From contig NC_017737.1 in the NCBI RefSeq assembly GCF_000259255.1, positions 1,674,001 through 1,738,000 of the forward strand: a stretch of DNA of 64,000 nt. The letters run 5' to 3'. Of the stretch, positions 16,413-26,194 are shown one piece after another; the stretch's first letter is position 1, and each line of letters begins with the position of its first letter. The stretch is from Helicobacter cetorum MIT 00-7128. Lineage in GTDB: Bacteria > Campylobacterota > Campylobacteria > Campylobacterales > Helicobacteraceae. The notes beneath the pieces are model-generated. The model was given only the letters and a program-made list of their open reading frames with translations. It was not told the DNA's origin and made no database searches. Made by a program: the position numbers and the translations under genes.

Positions 16413-17447
16413 ATGGCGTTATTATTTACAGGGGCATGCGGTTATATTGGCTCTCATACTGCAAGAGTGTTTTTAGAACGAACTAAAGAAAACATCATCA
16501 TTTTGGATAATTTGAGCACCGGTTTTTTAGAGCATGTAAAAGCACTAGAATATTACTATCCTAATAGGGTTACATTCATTCAGGCTAGTTTGAATGAGAC
16601 ACAAACTTTAGACACCTTTTTTAGTAAGCAACAACTAATTGAGCCAATTCAAGCAATCTTACACTTTGGGGCTAAGCTCTTAGTAGAAGAATCTGTTCGC
16701 CTACCTTTAGAATACTACACCAACAACACGCTTAACACCCTAGAGCTTACCAAACTTTGTCTCAAACATAAAATCAAGCATTTTATTTTTTCTTCCACAG
16801 CCGCCGTTTATGGCGAGACAAACTCAAGCGTGAATGAAGAAAGCCCATTAAATCCTATCAATCCTTATGGGGCGTCTAAAATGATGAGCGAAAGGATTTT
16901 GTTAGACACTTCTAAAATAGAAGATTTTAAATGCGTTATCTTACGCTATTTCAATGTGGCTGGGGCATGCTTAAAAAATGATTATTCTACCCCCTACACG
17001 CTAGGTCAACGCAGTTTAAACGCCACGCATTTAATCAAAATTGCGTGCGAATGTGCGGTGGGTAAAAGGAAAAAAATGGGGATTTTTGGCACTAACTACC
17101 CCACTATTGATGGCACTTGTATTAGAGATTATATCCATGTAGATGATTTAGCAAACGCTCATTTAGCAAGCTATCAGGCTCTTTTAGAAAAAAACCAAAG
17201 TGAAATCTATAATGTCGGCTACAATCAAGGCTATAGCGTAAAAGAAGTGATACAAAAGGTTAAAGAAATCTCAAACAACGATTTTTTAGTAGAGATTTTA
17301 GACAAACGAGCAGGTGATCCTGCAAATTTAATCGCTAATAACGCTAAAATCTTAAAAAACACTTCTTTTAAGCCCCTTTATAACAACCTAGACACCATTA
17401 TAAAAAGCGCTTTAGAATGGGAAGAACACCTTTTGAAATTTCAATAA
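16413..17447 (+). CDS. galE: UDP-glucose 4-epimerase GalE
   Basis: 344 residues of extended short-chain dehydrogenase type. NAD-binding GACGYIGSHTA lies at residues 7-17, the catalytic Ser/Tyr/Lys set is SSTAAVYG and YGASK, and GTCIRDYIHVDDLA and RAGDPANL are typical of GalE. It interconverts UDP-glucose and UDP-galactose, needed for LPS O-antigen (Lewis-type) sugars. It overlaps the 3' end of truA on the opposite strand by 7 nt, as in H. pylori HP0360/HP0361. Confidence 0.95.
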   Translation: MALLFTGACGYIGSHTARVFLERTKENIIILDNLSTGFLEHVKALEYYYPNRVTFIQASLNETQTLDTFFSKQQLIEPIQAILHFGAKLLVEESVRLPLEYYTNNTLNTLELTKLCLKHKIKHFIFSSTAAVYGETNSSVNEESPLNPINPYGASKMMSERILLDTSKIEDFKCVILRYFNVAGACLKNDYSTPYTLGQRSLNATHLIKIACECAVGKRKKMGIFGTNYPTIDGTCIRDYIHVDDLANAHLASYQALLEKNQSEIYNVGYNQGYSVKEVIQKVKEISNNDFLVEILDKRAGDPANLIANNAKILKNTSFKPLYNNLDTIIKSALEWEEHLLKFQ

Positions 17448-18169
17448 TACACCCTATGCAAATACAAGCCATTAGCCATTATGGGCGTGTGGATGGTGGC
17501 TTTAATGTTATTGATTTGATTTTGAAGTTCAGCGAGTGTAATTTTTTGCAATGAATACGCCACGCTTGCTTGAACCATAAGCCTAACACTAGAGCGTAAA
17601 AACGCATCGCCTATGATTTTAAACACCACACACTTATGCCCCATAATACAAGTTTCATAAGCAAAGGCTTTAAAAATAATGCGCTTAGGATTGGTTCTAG
17701 CCCCACCTTCTTTTTTAAAGAGAGAAAAATTATGCTTGCCTATAAATTGCTTTAAAGCCGTATTTAACAAATCTAATGAGCCATAATTGTTGCAAGCTAT
17801 GTAGGGAGAGAGAAAGGGCGTTTTTAAATGTTTGGTTAAAAGGTAGCGATACGCTCTTTTTTTAGCGTCAAATCTTGCATGAAAATTCTTTTCTTCTAAT
17901 TTTTTTAAGACAATGTGTGGAGCAAGCTTAGGGGCTAGATAATGAAATAAATTAGTTGCATTCCAATGCTTAGGGGCAGAAAAGGATAGAACTTGATTGT
18001 TTGCATGCACGCCTTTATCGGTGCGTCCGGCTGAAACTACAGCACTTTTAATCCCTAATGAATTTAAAGCGCTCTCAATTTTATCTTGAACGCCAAGCTT
18101 ATTAGGCTGTTTGGCATAGCCTAAAAAATACGCCCCATCATAAGCGATAGTTGCCTTGAAACTTCGCAT
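17441..18169 (-). CDS. truA: tRNA pseudouridine(38-40) synthase TruA
   Basis: 242 residues. Catalytic Asp is in SAGRTDKGVHA (about residue 52), and YDGAYFLGYAKQ at the N-terminus and GDAFLRSSVRLMV near the C-terminus are TruA motifs. It modifies uridines 38-40 in the anticodon arm. Its ATG directly follows the stop of the upstream permease gene (TAAATG), so the two are co-translated. Confidence 0.95.
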   Translation of the reverse strand: MRSFKATIAYDGAYFLGYAKQPNKLGVQDKIESALNSLGIKSAVVSAGRTDKGVHANNQVLSFSAPKHWNATNLFHYLAPKLAPHIVLKKLEEKNFHARFDAKKRAYRYLLTKHLKTPFLSPYIACNNYGSLDLLNTALKQFIGKHNFSLFKKEGGARTNPKRIIFKAFAYETCIMGHKCVVFKIIGDAFLRSSVRLMVQASVAYSLQKITLAELQNQINNIKATIHTPIMANGLYLHRVYY

Positions 18170-19207
18170 TTAGTAACGCTTTAAGATGAATTTCTTAAAT
18201 AATAAATAAGAAATGAACGCCCAAATAAAGGGGAATAAAAAGGTCATTACAAACAAATCTGTAGAAATCACATGCACCATTAAAAAATAAATGCCAATCG
18301 CTCCAAGCACATACACATAACTAAGATTAGTCTTAAATCGTGGGTTAGCTATGCCAAATAAGGGGATTAAAAACACACTCGCTAAGGGAAAGAGTGAAAC
18401 TAAAATCGCTTGAGAAAACCGACGCCTTTGACTTTTATTCGCCTCTTTACCAAAGGCTCTTTTCCAATAGCCTATATAATCAGTGCCTTGCAAATAAGCT
18501 GCATCTTTAGAATTAAAAGATTTGAGTTTGTTGCGTAAATGCAATTCATCAAAATCAATTTTACGCATTTTGTCATCTTGCGCAAAATACGCATTCCCAT
18601 TGTATAGATTCAATTCAAATACGCCATCTTTATTATTGATATTGCCCTTTTGAGCCAAAATAAAACTTTCTTGAGAAAGGCTTTTATTAGAAAAAAGCAC
18701 CAAATTATCATAAGAATTATCTTTGGCCCTATCCACATACACAAGCCAATCGCCTAGTTTTTGTCCAAATTCGCCCTCTCTAATATTAATATCAATCTTG
18801 TCCTTTTTTTGACGCAAAAATCCATAATACGCACTCTTAGAAGTAGGGATTAAGATAAGCGAAAACACCAATAAAATCACGCTCACTAAGATACTTATTG
18901 GCACAAACACTTCAGTCATTTTTTTAGGCGAGATTCCTAAGGAAAAAAACACTAATAACTCATGGTCATAACTAAGCCTTGAAAGTCCCAAAGCACAAGC
19001 CGCAAAAAAGGTAATCGGTAGAATAAAAAATATGGTTCCGGGCATTGAATACAAAAAGAGTTGCACTAAATCTAAAAAGCTTACTTTAATCACCATTGTA
19101 ACGCTTGCAATGCCAATTAAAAGCACGATAGAAGAAATAAAAAACAGCACCAAAAAGAATGAAAAAAAGACTTGCGAAACCGCTAAAAAAAGATAGTGCT
19201 TAACCAT
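18170..19207 (-). CDS. lptG: LptF/LptG-family LPS export permease
   Basis: 345 residues. Hydrophobic helices lie near residues 5-35, 50-75 and 95-125, then a large periplasmic domain (about 125-260, with YIGYWKRAFG), then further helices at 265-340. This is the YjgP/YjgQ layout. In the Lpt complex two such permeases sit with LptB and pull LPS from the inner membrane. Only one permease is encoded here, so LptF versus LptG is not resolved by sequence alone; the position equals HP0362. The next gene downstream is truA. Confidence 0.82.
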   Translation of the reverse strand: MVKHYLFLAVSQVFFSFFLVLFFISSIVLLIGIASVTMVIKVSFLDLVQLFLYSMPGTIFFILPITFFAACALGLSRLSYDHELLVFFSLGISPKKMTEVFVPISILVSVILLVFSLILIPTSKSAYYGFLRQKKDKIDINIREGEFGQKLGDWLVYVDRAKDNSYDNLVLFSNKSLSQESFILAQKGNINNKDGVFELNLYNGNAYFAQDDKMRKIDFDELHLRNKLKSFNSKDAAYLQGTDYIGYWKRAFGKEANKSQRRRFSQAILVSLFPLASVFLIPLFGIANPRFKTNLSYVYVLGAIGIYFLMVHVISTDLFVMTFLFPFIWAFISYLLFKKFILKRY

Positions 19208-19225
19208 TATATATTCTAAATCCCC

Positions 19226-19855
19226 CTATTGCACCCCATCTAAAATAGGCACAAACAAGCATTTTTCTAGCACCTTTTCTAAAACTAACACACCATTTCT
19301 TTTAATAAAGCGTTTAATCACTTGCTCGTTATTTTCTTGCATGGGTGCAACTAAAATTCCGCCTTCTTCAAGTTGGTCAATGAGAGCTTGCGGAATACTT
19401 TTAGCACAAGCAGAAAATAAAATCCTATCATAAGGGGCGTATTGCTCCCAGCCCTTGTTCCCATCAGCAAGCTTAATATGAACATTTGAAAAGCCTAAAG
19501 CTTTAATGCGTGAGCGTGCTTCTATATACAAGCTTTCAATCCTTTCAATACTAAAAACACGCCTAAAAATTTGAGACAATACCGCCGCTTGATAGCCACT
19601 CCCACAGCCAATTTCTAGCACGCTATCCACATTATCCACTTGTAAATATTGCGTCATTTTTGCCACGGTTAAGGGCGAAGAAATATATTGTTCTGCTTGC
19701 ATAGATAGTGCGTTTAAAGTATAAGCAAAATGCTTGAAAGGTTTTGGGACAAAGATTTCTCTGTTTATGCTTTCCATAGCTTTTCTTACTTTTGCATGCA
19801 AACTGAAACGCTTATTGATTTCTTCACACATCAAGCGATTTTTTATACTCTTCAA
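19226..19855 (-). CDS. pcm: Protein-L-isoaspartate O-methyltransferase
   Basis: 209 residues. SAM motif I is [16 protein letters not shown] (about residue 78), preceded by [14 protein letters not shown], which is typical of PCMT, with [10 protein letters not shown] after it. It repairs isoaspartyl residues in aged proteins. It sits 9 nt after nrdB and 18 nt before the LPS permease, in a minus-strand operon nrdB-pcm-lptG-truA as in H. pylori HP0364-HP0361. Confidence 0.93.
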   Translation of the reverse strand: MKSIKNRLMCEEINKRFSLHAKVRKAMESINREIFVPKPFKHFAYTLNALSMQAEQYISSPLTVAKMTQYLQVDNVDSVLEIGCGSGYQAAVLSQIFRRVFSIERIESLYIEARSRIKALGFSNVHIKLADGNKGWEQYAPYDRILFSACAKSIPQALIDQLEEGGILVAPMQENNEQVIKRFIKRNGVLVLEKVLEKCLFVPILDGVQ

Positions 19856-19864
19856 GCAAGCACC

Positions 19865-20890
19865 TTAAAAATCATCAAAACTCACGCTTCCTTTAGCATA
19901 ATTACTCACTCTAGCTTCAAAGAAATTGGAGCGTTGCTCATTAAAACTTGAAAAGCTCTCTACCCATTTAATGGGGTGTTGAACGCCATAAATTTTAGGA
20001 ATGCCTACCTTACTCAAACGGCTATCTGCTAAAAACTGAATATATTGCTCAATCAAGCTTGAAGTAAGACCTAAAATCTTACCTTGTGTGATGTAATCCC
20101 CCCAAGCAGATTCAATCTCTACAGCTTTTTTAAACATCTCTATGACTTCACTAATTAATTGTGGTGTGAACAAATCCGCTCGCTCATTCCTTAAGGCATT
20201 TATCATGTTTTGAAACAAAATCAAATGCGTTACTTCGTCTCTTTGAATAAAGCGTATCATTTGAGCTGAGCCTAGCATTTTACCACTTCTAGCTAGAGTG
20301 TAAAAATAGCTAAACCCACTATAGAAATAAATCCCTTCTAAAATTTGATTAGCAAAAAGAGCTTTGATAATGTTTTCTTCTGTAGGGTTTTTGGCTAATT
20401 CCATATACACTTCAGCGATGTAATCATTCTTGCTCTTGAGTTGCATATCAGTGCGCCACATATCATAAATCTCTTCCGTATTCGCACTAATGCTTTCTAC
20501 CATAACTGCATACGCATGGCTGTGTAAGGCTTCTTCATAAGCTTGACGCACCAAGCATAGATTAATCTCTGGACTGGTGATAAAAGGATTGACATTATCA
20601 ATGAGATTATTGGTTTGTAAGCTATCCATAAAAATGAGTTGTGCTAAGGCTCTGTCATAGCCGATTTTTTCTTCCGCACTCAATTTGAGATAATCTCTCT
20701 TATCATCATTCATGCTCACTTCTTCAGCAAACCAAGTGTTAGCGAGCATCATTTTCCATAAATCATCAGCCCATTGATACTTGATTTTATTCAAATCAAA
20801 CATGCTTGTAGGATTACCCCCAAAAATCTTTCGTTCATTCACACTTTCTGTAGAATTAGGGTTATAAATCTTCTTGCGTGAAACTTCCAT
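19865..20890 (-). CDS. nrdB: Ribonucleotide reductase class Ia beta subunit NrdB
   Basis: 341 residues. EALHSHAY provides the Glu/His iron ligands and, three residues after the His, the radical tyrosine in the E-x-x-H-x-x-x-Y pattern. [11 protein letters not shown] and [10 protein letters not shown] give the second iron-ligand helices. It generates the tyrosyl radical for deoxynucleotide synthesis with NrdA, which is not in the window. First gene of its operon. Confidence 0.95.
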   Translation of the reverse strand: MEVSRKKIYNPNSTESVNERKIFGGNPTSMFDLNKIKYQWADDLWKMMLANTWFAEEVSMNDDKRDYLKLSAEEKIGYDRALAQLIFMDSLQTNNLIDNVNPFITSPEINLCLVRQAYEEALHSHAYAVMVESISANTEEIYDMWRTDMQLKSKNDYIAEVYMELAKNPTEENIIKALFANQILEGIYFYSGFSYFYTLARSGKMLGSAQMIRFIQRDEVTHLILFQNMINALRNERADLFTPQLISEVIEMFKKAVEIESAWGDYITQGKILGLTSSLIEQYIQFLADSRLSKVGIPKIYGVQHPIKWVESFSSFNEQRSNFFEARVSNYAKGSVSFDDF

Positions 20891-21027
20891 ATTTTTCCTT
20901 AAAAACCATATAATTATTAGTCCTATAGGATACTCTTAAAAGCATTTAAAACCCCTTAAAAGTAAGCATAAAACTTAATTTTTTTGAGAATTTTAATCGT
21001 TTCAGTATTTTTAAAGGATTAACTAGC

Positions 21028-21033
21028 TATAAT
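21028..21033 (+). promoter_or_regulatory. -10 element of tRNA-Leu
   Basis: AGCTATAATCTC contains a perfect TATAAT 25 nt upstream of the mature 5' end of tRNA-Leu(TAG). Confidence 0.6.
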
Positions 21034-21058
21034 CTCACTTCCTTTCATTTTATTTTGT

Positions 21059-21143
21059 GCGGAAGTGGCGAAACTGGTAGACGCACTAGACTTAGGATCT
21101 AGCGCCGCAAGGCATGGAGGTTCGAGTCCTCTCTTCCGCACCA
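21059..21143 (+). tRNA. tRNA-Leu (TAG)
   Basis: 85 nt with the long variable arm of a class II tRNA (GCGCCGCAAGGCAT region), anticodon TAG in CTTAGGA, GCGGAAG/CTTCCGC acceptor and encoded CCA. It reads CUA codons. Confidence 0.97.
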
Positions 21144-21173
21144 TATATCTTTTAGCTTTTTATTTAAAACTTC

Positions 21174-22439
21174 TTAAGAATGCTTGCTGATAGTTAGAAT
21201 TTCTGCACCCACTTTGACTTTTTCATTACTCAATTCAATTTTATCACTAGGTTTTAACTTCTCTAATTCTATAGCTTTATTACCCTTACTGACAAACGCT
21301 CCAAATTTGGGTAATTTCAAATGTGCATAAGCGAGTTTAAGAGCGTTTTCTAACGCATTCAAACGCTCTGTTTTGGCTTGTAAAAAAGGGTTTGTTAACA
21401 TTTGAGTAGTTGCATTTTCTAAAAACATTTTTTTAAGGCGTAACATCTCTAAAACCTTACTTTCTAAAGCAATTTTTAGATTCTTAAGTTTTAAAGAATG
21501 CAAATGGTGCTTATTTTCAAAACTCAATCGTTTTAAAGAAGTCTCTAAATGCTCTAAAACCGCCTTTTTTTGACTAAATAACACTCTAAAATAGCGTTGC
21601 AATTTTAAGTGGTATTCATCAAGGCGTTGAAGCCATTCATCACTACTAGGAAGTAGAATTTCCATCGCATTTGAAGGCGTAGAAGCCCTTAAATCGGCCA
21701 CCAAATCACTCAATAAAAAATCGCTTTCATGCCCTATAGCAGAAATAGTGAAAGTTTTAGCTAAAAATAGTGCATCAGCAATTTTTTCATCATTGAAAGA
21801 ATACAAATCTTCCATGCTCCCCCCACCCCTAGCGACAACAATCGCATCAAAAGCCTTTGGTGTGTTATAAAAACTATCCGCATAAGCGATGTTTTCTACC
21901 ACGCTTTTTACGCATAATTCCCCTTGCATTAAAGTGTCTATACAGACTAATTCACACATAGGCCATCGTTTGAAAGCAATTTTTTTCATATCAGCCAAAG
22001 CGGCGGAACTTTTTGAAGTGATTAACGCCACACGCTTAGGAAAGCTTGGTTTAGGTAGTTTATGAGCTTTATCAAAATAGCCCTTAAGGCGTAATTTCTC
22101 TTTGAGTTGCTCTAAAGCTAAGGCTAATGAACCTAACTCTTTAGGCTCTAATTCTAAACATTTGATTTGGTATTCCCCCCTTGGAGCATACACACTAATG
22201 GCGCCAAAAACAATGACTTCTTGCCCTTCTTTTAAAGCGAATTTGAGCCTACTCGCATTGCCTTTAAACAAAACGCATTTAATCACAGAGTGGCTGTCTT
22301 TCAAAGAAAAATACACATGTCCACTTGCCTTATGAATGGTTAGGTTACTGATTTCACCTTGAACTCTCACTTGTAAAAAAGTCGTTTCTAAAAGGGCTTG
22401 TATTTGAGCGTTTAATTCGCTCACACCTAATACACTCAT
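21174..22439 (-). CDS. xseA: Exodeoxyribonuclease VII large subunit
   Basis: 421 residues. An N-terminal OB fold (SVLGVSELNAQIQALLE..., VRVQGEISNL, ASGHVYFSLKD) is followed by the catalytic core with ALITSKSSAALADM, VVARGGGSMEDLYSFND and SAIGHESDF, then a long coiled coil. With XseB it degrades single-stranded DNA. Last gene of the purA operon, 12 nt after rseP. Confidence 0.95.
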   Translation of the reverse strand: MSVLGVSELNAQIQALLETTFLQVRVQGEISNLTIHKASGHVYFSLKDSHSVIKCVLFKGNASRLKFALKEGQEVIVFGAISVYAPRGEYQIKCLELEPKELGSLALALEQLKEKLRLKGYFDKAHKLPKPSFPKRVALITSKSSAALADMKKIAFKRWPMCELVCIDTLMQGELCVKSVVENIAYADSFYNTPKAFDAIVVARGGGSMEDLYSFNDEKIADALFLAKTFTISAIGHESDFLLSDLVADLRASTPSNAMEILLPSSDEWLQRLDEYHLKLQRYFRVLFSQKKAVLEHLETSLKRLSFENKHHLHSLKLKNLKIALESKVLEMLRLKKMFLENATTQMLTNPFLQAKTERLNALENALKLAYAHLKLPKFGAFVSKGNKAIELEKLKPSDKIELSNEKVKVGAEILTISKHS

Positions 22440-22451
22440 TGTAAAACTTCC

Positions 22452-23486
22452 TTATACAAGGCGTGTAATATCATTAAACAACCCTAAGAGCATGATAAAA
22501 ATCAAAAACCCTACCCCTACTAACCATAACATGTTATGGATAGATGTGGGCAAGGTCGTTTTAAACACGCTTTTAAAAATAACCCCTAGCATTTGCGCCC
22601 CATCAAGTGCTGGAATGGGTAATAAGTTTAAAATCCCTAAATTGATAGACAAGAACGCCCCAAATAATAAAAGCGCGCTAAAACTATTTGCATGGCTTAA
22701 TGCCCCCACAATGCCTACTACCCCACTTAATTCTTTAGCTGATGCACTCCCTACAATCAAACGCCTTAAAGAGTCTATAATCAAATCAACGCCTTCTTTA
22801 AACCTATTCAAAGCAAGTTTGAATGCTGGAAAAACCGCATAAGAGACAACGCCTACTTTTTGAGTATCAGGTTTAATGCCAATCACCTTGTATCTCATCA
22901 TTTCATTAGACTCATTAGGAATGACGACAATTTTAGGGGTTAGTCGCTTTTCTAAAACTTGGTTGTTGCGTTCTATCTCTAGGATTAATTCGCCTTGAGA
23001 GTGCGTTACTAACTCTCTAATCTCTCTAAAACTTTTTATTTTTTGATGATTGATAGAAAGGATTTTATCCCCTTTTAATAGTCCGGCTTCTAAAGCGTTA
23101 TTTTCTAAATCACCAATGATAGGTAGTAAGACTTTTTCCCCACTTAGTGCCAGAAAAAAATACACTAAAATCGCAAAAAGGAAGTTAAAAAACGCCCCCC
23201 CAAAAAGTATCCATAATTTTTGAAAAGAGCTTTTTTGTGCGTAACTATCACTATGCTTATTTTCATCACTCTCTTCTTTATCCATGCCTTTTAATTTTAC
23301 ATAGCCCCCAAGCGGAATTAAAGATAAAGCAAATTGTGTGTTAAAAAGCTTAAAAAAACAAAGTTTTTTACCAAAGCCAATACTAAAAACTTCTACCTTC
23401 ACCCCACAAATTCTAGCCATTACAAAATGCCCTAACTCATGGACAAAGATTAAAAACGCTAACATCAAAATCGCCATAACTAGCAT
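22452..23486 (-). CDS. rseP: Site-2 (RseP-type) intramembrane zinc protease
   Basis: 344 residues. The zinc motif HELGH is in FVHELGHFVMAR near the N-terminus (about 15-19), a PDZ domain runs about 125-190, and the third ligand motif NLLPIPALDG comes near the C-terminus, with TM helices at both ends and before the PDZ. It cleaves transmembrane substrates such as anti-sigma factors; its Helicobacter target is unknown to me. It lies in the operon downstream of motE. Confidence 0.93.
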   Translation of the reverse strand: MLVMAILMLAFLIFVHELGHFVMARICGVKVEVFSIGFGKKLCFFKLFNTQFALSLIPLGGYVKLKGMDKEESDENKHSDSYAQKSSFQKLWILFGGAFFNFLFAILVYFFLALSGEKVLLPIIGDLENNALEAGLLKGDKILSINHQKIKSFREIRELVTHSQGELILEIERNNQVLEKRLTPKIVVIPNESNEMMRYKVIGIKPDTQKVGVVSYAVFPAFKLALNRFKEGVDLIIDSLRRLIVGSASAKELSGVVGIVGALSHANSFSALLLFGAFLSINLGILNLLPIPALDGAQMLGVIFKSVFKTTLPTSIHNMLWLVGVGFLIFIMLLGLFNDITRLV

Positions 23487-23495
23487 GCTTGTCCT

Positions 23496-24170
23496 TTATT
23501 TTGTGGGGCTTTCTGGTGCTTTATTTTGTGGAGGTGTGGGCGCAGTGGGTGCTATAGGTCTATTAGGTGCTTGAGGGGCATTTGCATTAGACTTCTTTGT
23601 GTCAGTATCTCGTGGGGATTTTTGCCATAATTTAGTCAAATCAGCCGCCTTTTTAGGCTCCATTTTAGCTAGAATCTTGCCTAATTCTTGGGGCTTTAGT
23701 GCCATTAAAATTTCTAGGGCGTTTTGAGTGGGTAAATTCTCTAAAATCAACGCAGATTTTGAATCTTTCATCTTAGAATAAGTCTCGCCAATTTTACTCG
23801 CCTTAGCCTGTTTGATTTGCTCTAAGATTTGCTCATCTTCTTCTAATAAACTTTCCATGCGTTTTTTTTCAGTTTCTTGCAAGACTCTAAAAGCCTCTTC
23901 TCTAGTCTCTAGGGCTTTATTTTTTTTATCTATCTCTTGCTCTTTTTTATCTAATAAATCGCTTTTTTCTTGCAAAAGGCGTGCGTTTTCAGTTTGTAGA
24001 ATCTTTAAAGACTGCTCTTTTTGATTAAGCTCGTCTAATTCTTCTTTGATTTCAGCTTTTTTGGATTCAAAAATCACACTACAGCGCAATAATTCTTTCG
24101 CATCTTTTTCATCAGCAATCAAGTGCGTTAGAAAACCTACTACCACAAATCCTAAGATTATTTTATGCAT
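23496..24170 (-). CDS. MotE-like flagellar/motility chaperone
   Basis: Start placed at ATG 24170 (MHKIILGF...), which has AAGGG upstream; an upstream in-frame ATG (24188) lacks a site. Signal-like N-terminus up to LIADE, then a long coiled coil (about 40-125), then a MgtE-N/FliG-like helical module (NLPTQNALEILMALKPQELG), and a Pro/Ala-rich tail. This matches HP0257 and the MotE family, which chaperones the MotC/MotB-type stator. It overlaps the fliJ-like gene by 8 nt. Confidence 0.78.
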   Translation of the reverse strand: MHKIILGFVVVGFLTHLIADEKDAKELLRCSVIFESKKAEIKEELDELNQKEQSLKILQTENARLLQEKSDLLDKKEQEIDKKNKALETREEAFRVLQETEKKRMESLLEEDEQILEQIKQAKASKIGETYSKMKDSKSALILENLPTQNALEILMALKPQELGKILAKMEPKKAADLTKLWQKSPRDTDTKKSNANAPQAPNRPIAPTAPTPPQNKAPESPTK

Positions 24171-24591
24171 GCAAACCCTTTTTGGCAAAATGCAAGATTA
24201 AGGCGCTTTCATCTAATAAAGCTTGCTCCTTTTTTTCTAAAAGTTTCGTAGCTTTTTTAACTTCATTTTCTAAAATGAATTTAGCTTTCTCCAATTCTTG
24301 ATGAGCCATAACATAATCTTGTTCTAACGCTTGAATGTCTTTTGCCACTTCATCAAGCTGTCTTTTAATAGAACCAATCTCAATTCTTAAAGCATTTTTT
24401 AAATGCTGAGTTTGTAAAAATAGCCCCACATTCCCCAAAATAGGGCTACTAAAAGCGCTCAAATCTTGCTGACTTTTTAGCATTTTCTCTTCAATTTGCA
24501 AAAAAAGTTGGCGTTTTTCTAAAAGCTTTTGCTCTAATCTATGCAAAGCGTATTCATTGATTTGAACTAAAGTTGTAGCAAATTTCTTCAT
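24163..24591 (-). CDS. FliJ-like coiled-coil protein
   Basis: 142 residues, almost entirely coiled coil (Lys/Glu/Gln/Leu heptads from residue 10 to 130). Same position as HP0256, described as a FliJ homologue that affects flagellar export and motility in H. pylori. FliJ proteins bind FliI and FlhA in the export apparatus. It overlaps purA by 4 nt (ATGA-type) and the motE-like gene by 8 nt, so the three are translationally coupled. Confidence 0.75.
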   Translation of the reverse strand: MKKFATTLVQINEYALHRLEQKLLEKRQLFLQIEEKMLKSQQDLSAFSSPILGNVGLFLQTQHLKNALRIEIGSIKRQLDEVAKDIQALEQDYVMAHQELEKAKFILENEVKKATKLLEKKEQALLDESALILHFAKKGLHA

Positions 24592-25823
24592 AGAAAAATC
24601 GTGTCTTCTCTCTCAGGGCTTGTAGAAATAAGACTGATTTTTACCCCCACTTCTTCTTCAATAAAACGCACATAATCCCTAGCATTTTGTGGCAAATCTT
24701 TTAAATCTCTTGCGCCAACACTTCTCTCCCACCCCTTAAAGCTCTTATAAATAGGCGCACAACCACTCAAATCACTTGGAAAATACTCTAAAGTAGCGCC
24801 ATTTTTCTCATAGCCTACACACACTTTTACTTCATCAAATCCGTCTAAAACATCTAATTTCATCAAGGCTAATTGTGTGCAACCATTCAAAGCACACGCA
24901 TATTTTAAGGCTACTAAATCTAACCAGCCACAACGCCTTGGGCGTTTAGTTGTTGTGCCAAATTCTGCTCCCCTACTTCTTAAAGTCTCGCCCATAGAAG
25001 TCAAATCTTCGCTAGGAAAAGGCCCATTGCCTACACGAGTGCAATACGCCTTAGTAATGCCTATAACTTCATCAATGACCTTGGGGTTTAGCCCTGTGCT
25101 TACACATGCGCTCGCACTAATGGTGCTTGAGCTTGTTACAAAAGGATAAGTCCCCAAATCAATGTCTAAAAGCGTGCCTTGAGCGCCTTCTAAAAGGATT
25201 TTTTCACCTTTTTGTCTGGCGTTAATAAGCATAATAGTGGTATCCGTAATAAAGGGGCGAATTTTTGGGGCATAAATCTTAAAATATTCTCTTAAGTCTT
25301 GTTCGTAATTTTCACTCAAGCCATAAATTGCCTTAAAAGGTTCAATGGCTTTAAAGTGAGCGTTTAATTTTTTTTCTAAAACTTCATCGTCTAATAAATC
25401 CCCCATTCTTAAGCCACTTCTAGCCATTTTATCTTCATAGCAAGGGCCAATGCCTTTTTTGGTCGTGCCAATATTTTGAGACTTTTCTTTAAAGGCATCT
25501 TTTTCTACATGATAGGGCAAAATCACATGCGCTCTATCGCTTACAAACAAACGCCCCTCTAAGTTTTTAAACTGCGCCATTTCTTCGCATAAATCTTTCA
25601 CGCTAATAACTACGCCACTAGAAATAATATTCTTACATTGTGGGTATAGCACCCCAGAGGGCATTAAATGCAAGGAATGCTTAATTCCCTCATGCACAAT
25701 CGTATGCCCTGCGTTATGTCCGCCTTGATAGCGCACTACAAACGCATAATCTTTAGCGATTTTATCTACAATTTTTCCTTTGCCCTCATCTCCCCACTGA
25801 ATGCCTACGACTACATCTGCCAT
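24588..25823 (-). CDS. purA: Adenylosuccinate synthetase PurA
   Basis: 411 residues. It begins MADVVVGIQWGDEGKGKIVD with the GTP/IMP-binding loop and catalytic Asp, then GGHNAGHT, GTTKKGIGPCYEDKMAR, GAQGTLLDID and TKRPRRCGWLDLVAL. It makes adenylosuccinate from IMP and aspartate. First gene of an operon running to xseA. The toxin-antitoxin locus at 26.0 kb lies upstream on the other strand. Confidence 0.97.
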   Translation of the reverse strand: MADVVVGIQWGDEGKGKIVDKIAKDYAFVVRYQGGHNAGHTIVHEGIKHSLHLMPSGVLYPQCKNIISSGVVISVKDLCEEMAQFKNLEGRLFVSDRAHVILPYHVEKDAFKEKSQNIGTTKKGIGPCYEDKMARSGLRMGDLLDDEVLEKKLNAHFKAIEPFKAIYGLSENYEQDLREYFKIYAPKIRPFITDTTIMLINARQKGEKILLEGAQGTLLDIDLGTYPFVTSSSTISASACVSTGLNPKVIDEVIGITKAYCTRVGNGPFPSEDLTSMGETLRSRGAEFGTTTKRPRRCGWLDLVALKYACALNGCTQLALMKLDVLDGFDEVKVCVGYEKNGATLEYFPSDLSGCAPIYKSFKGWERSVGARDLKDLPQNARDYVRFIEEEVGVKISLISTSPEREDTIFL

Positions 25824-26014
25824 GCGTTATATTCCTTAATGAATGATTTTAAGTAGATTTGATTTTAATTAAAGCTCTTTTATAACAAAGTCAAACAGAC
25901 TAGAATACCAAAAAAAACACAATAAAAGAAAAACCACTCTAAAACTTTGTCATAAAAATTTAAAATTAAGCGCTTTTAAAAAATAATAATTAAAAAATTT
26001 AAGGTTTTATGGAT

Positions 26015-26020
26015 TATAAT
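26015..26020 (+). promoter_or_regulatory. -10 element, hydrophobic peptide locus 1
   Basis: TATAAT in GGATTATAATCACATT lies 8 nt before the leader hairpin. Predicted transcription start is at about 26026, which leaves a structured leader of about 80 nt. Confidence 0.65.
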
Positions 26021-26027
26021 CACATTC

Positions 26028-26083
26028 TAGGGAAGTTATACCGCCTAAAGAAGGTAACGACTTCTCTAGGCGGTTGTTCCCTA
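26028..26083 (+). promoter_or_regulatory. Long leader hairpin, locus 1
   Basis: Nested stems: TAGGGAA (26028-26034) with TTCCCTA (26077-26083), CCGCCTA (26041-26047) with TAGGCGG (26067-26073), and AGAAG with CTTCT at the tip, loop GTAACGA. A stable 5' structure in front of a tiny ORF is typical of type I toxin mRNAs, where it controls stability and ribosome access. Confidence 0.8.
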
Positions 26084-26105
26084 AATTTACATTTAAGGAG
26101 CAACC

Positions 26106-26165
26106 ATGAAAATCGTTGCAATTATAGCATTATTATGCATGATTTTAGTAACTTTTTGTTATTAA
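26106..26165 (+). CDS. Ibs-like hydrophobic toxin peptide 1
   Basis: A 19-residue ORF, MKIVAIIALLCMILVTFCY, with TAAGGAGCAACC before the ATG. Single hydrophobic helix, Lys at position 2, aromatic C-terminus. Length, composition and the ending T/S-F-x-Y recall the Ibs toxins of E. coli type I systems. A sister copy follows 300 nt downstream with an identical last 14 residues. An antisense TATAAT lies inside the ORF. Expected role: inner-membrane depolarising peptide silenced by an antisense RNA. It is unlike the basic AapA peptides I remember from H. pylori. Confidence 0.75.
   Translation: MKIVAIIALLCMILVTFCY
26121..26126 (-). promoter_or_regulatory. Antisense -10 inside peptide 1 ORF
   Basis: The minus strand reads TGCTATAAT, an extended -10 (TGnTATAAT). 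Transcription would start near 26114 and run leftward across the start codon, the Shine-Dalgarno and the leader hairpin: the expected layout of an antisense RNA antitoxin. Confidence 0.6.
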
Positions 26166-26171
26166 AATCAT

Positions 26172-26194
26172 GAGAGAGCCTTTAAAGCTCTCTC
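26172..26194 (+). terminator. 3' hairpin of peptide locus 1
   Basis: GAGAGAGC and GCTCTCTC form an 8-bp stem with a 7-nt loop, 7 nt after the stop codon. The T-run is weak (TTCATT). Confidence 0.6.
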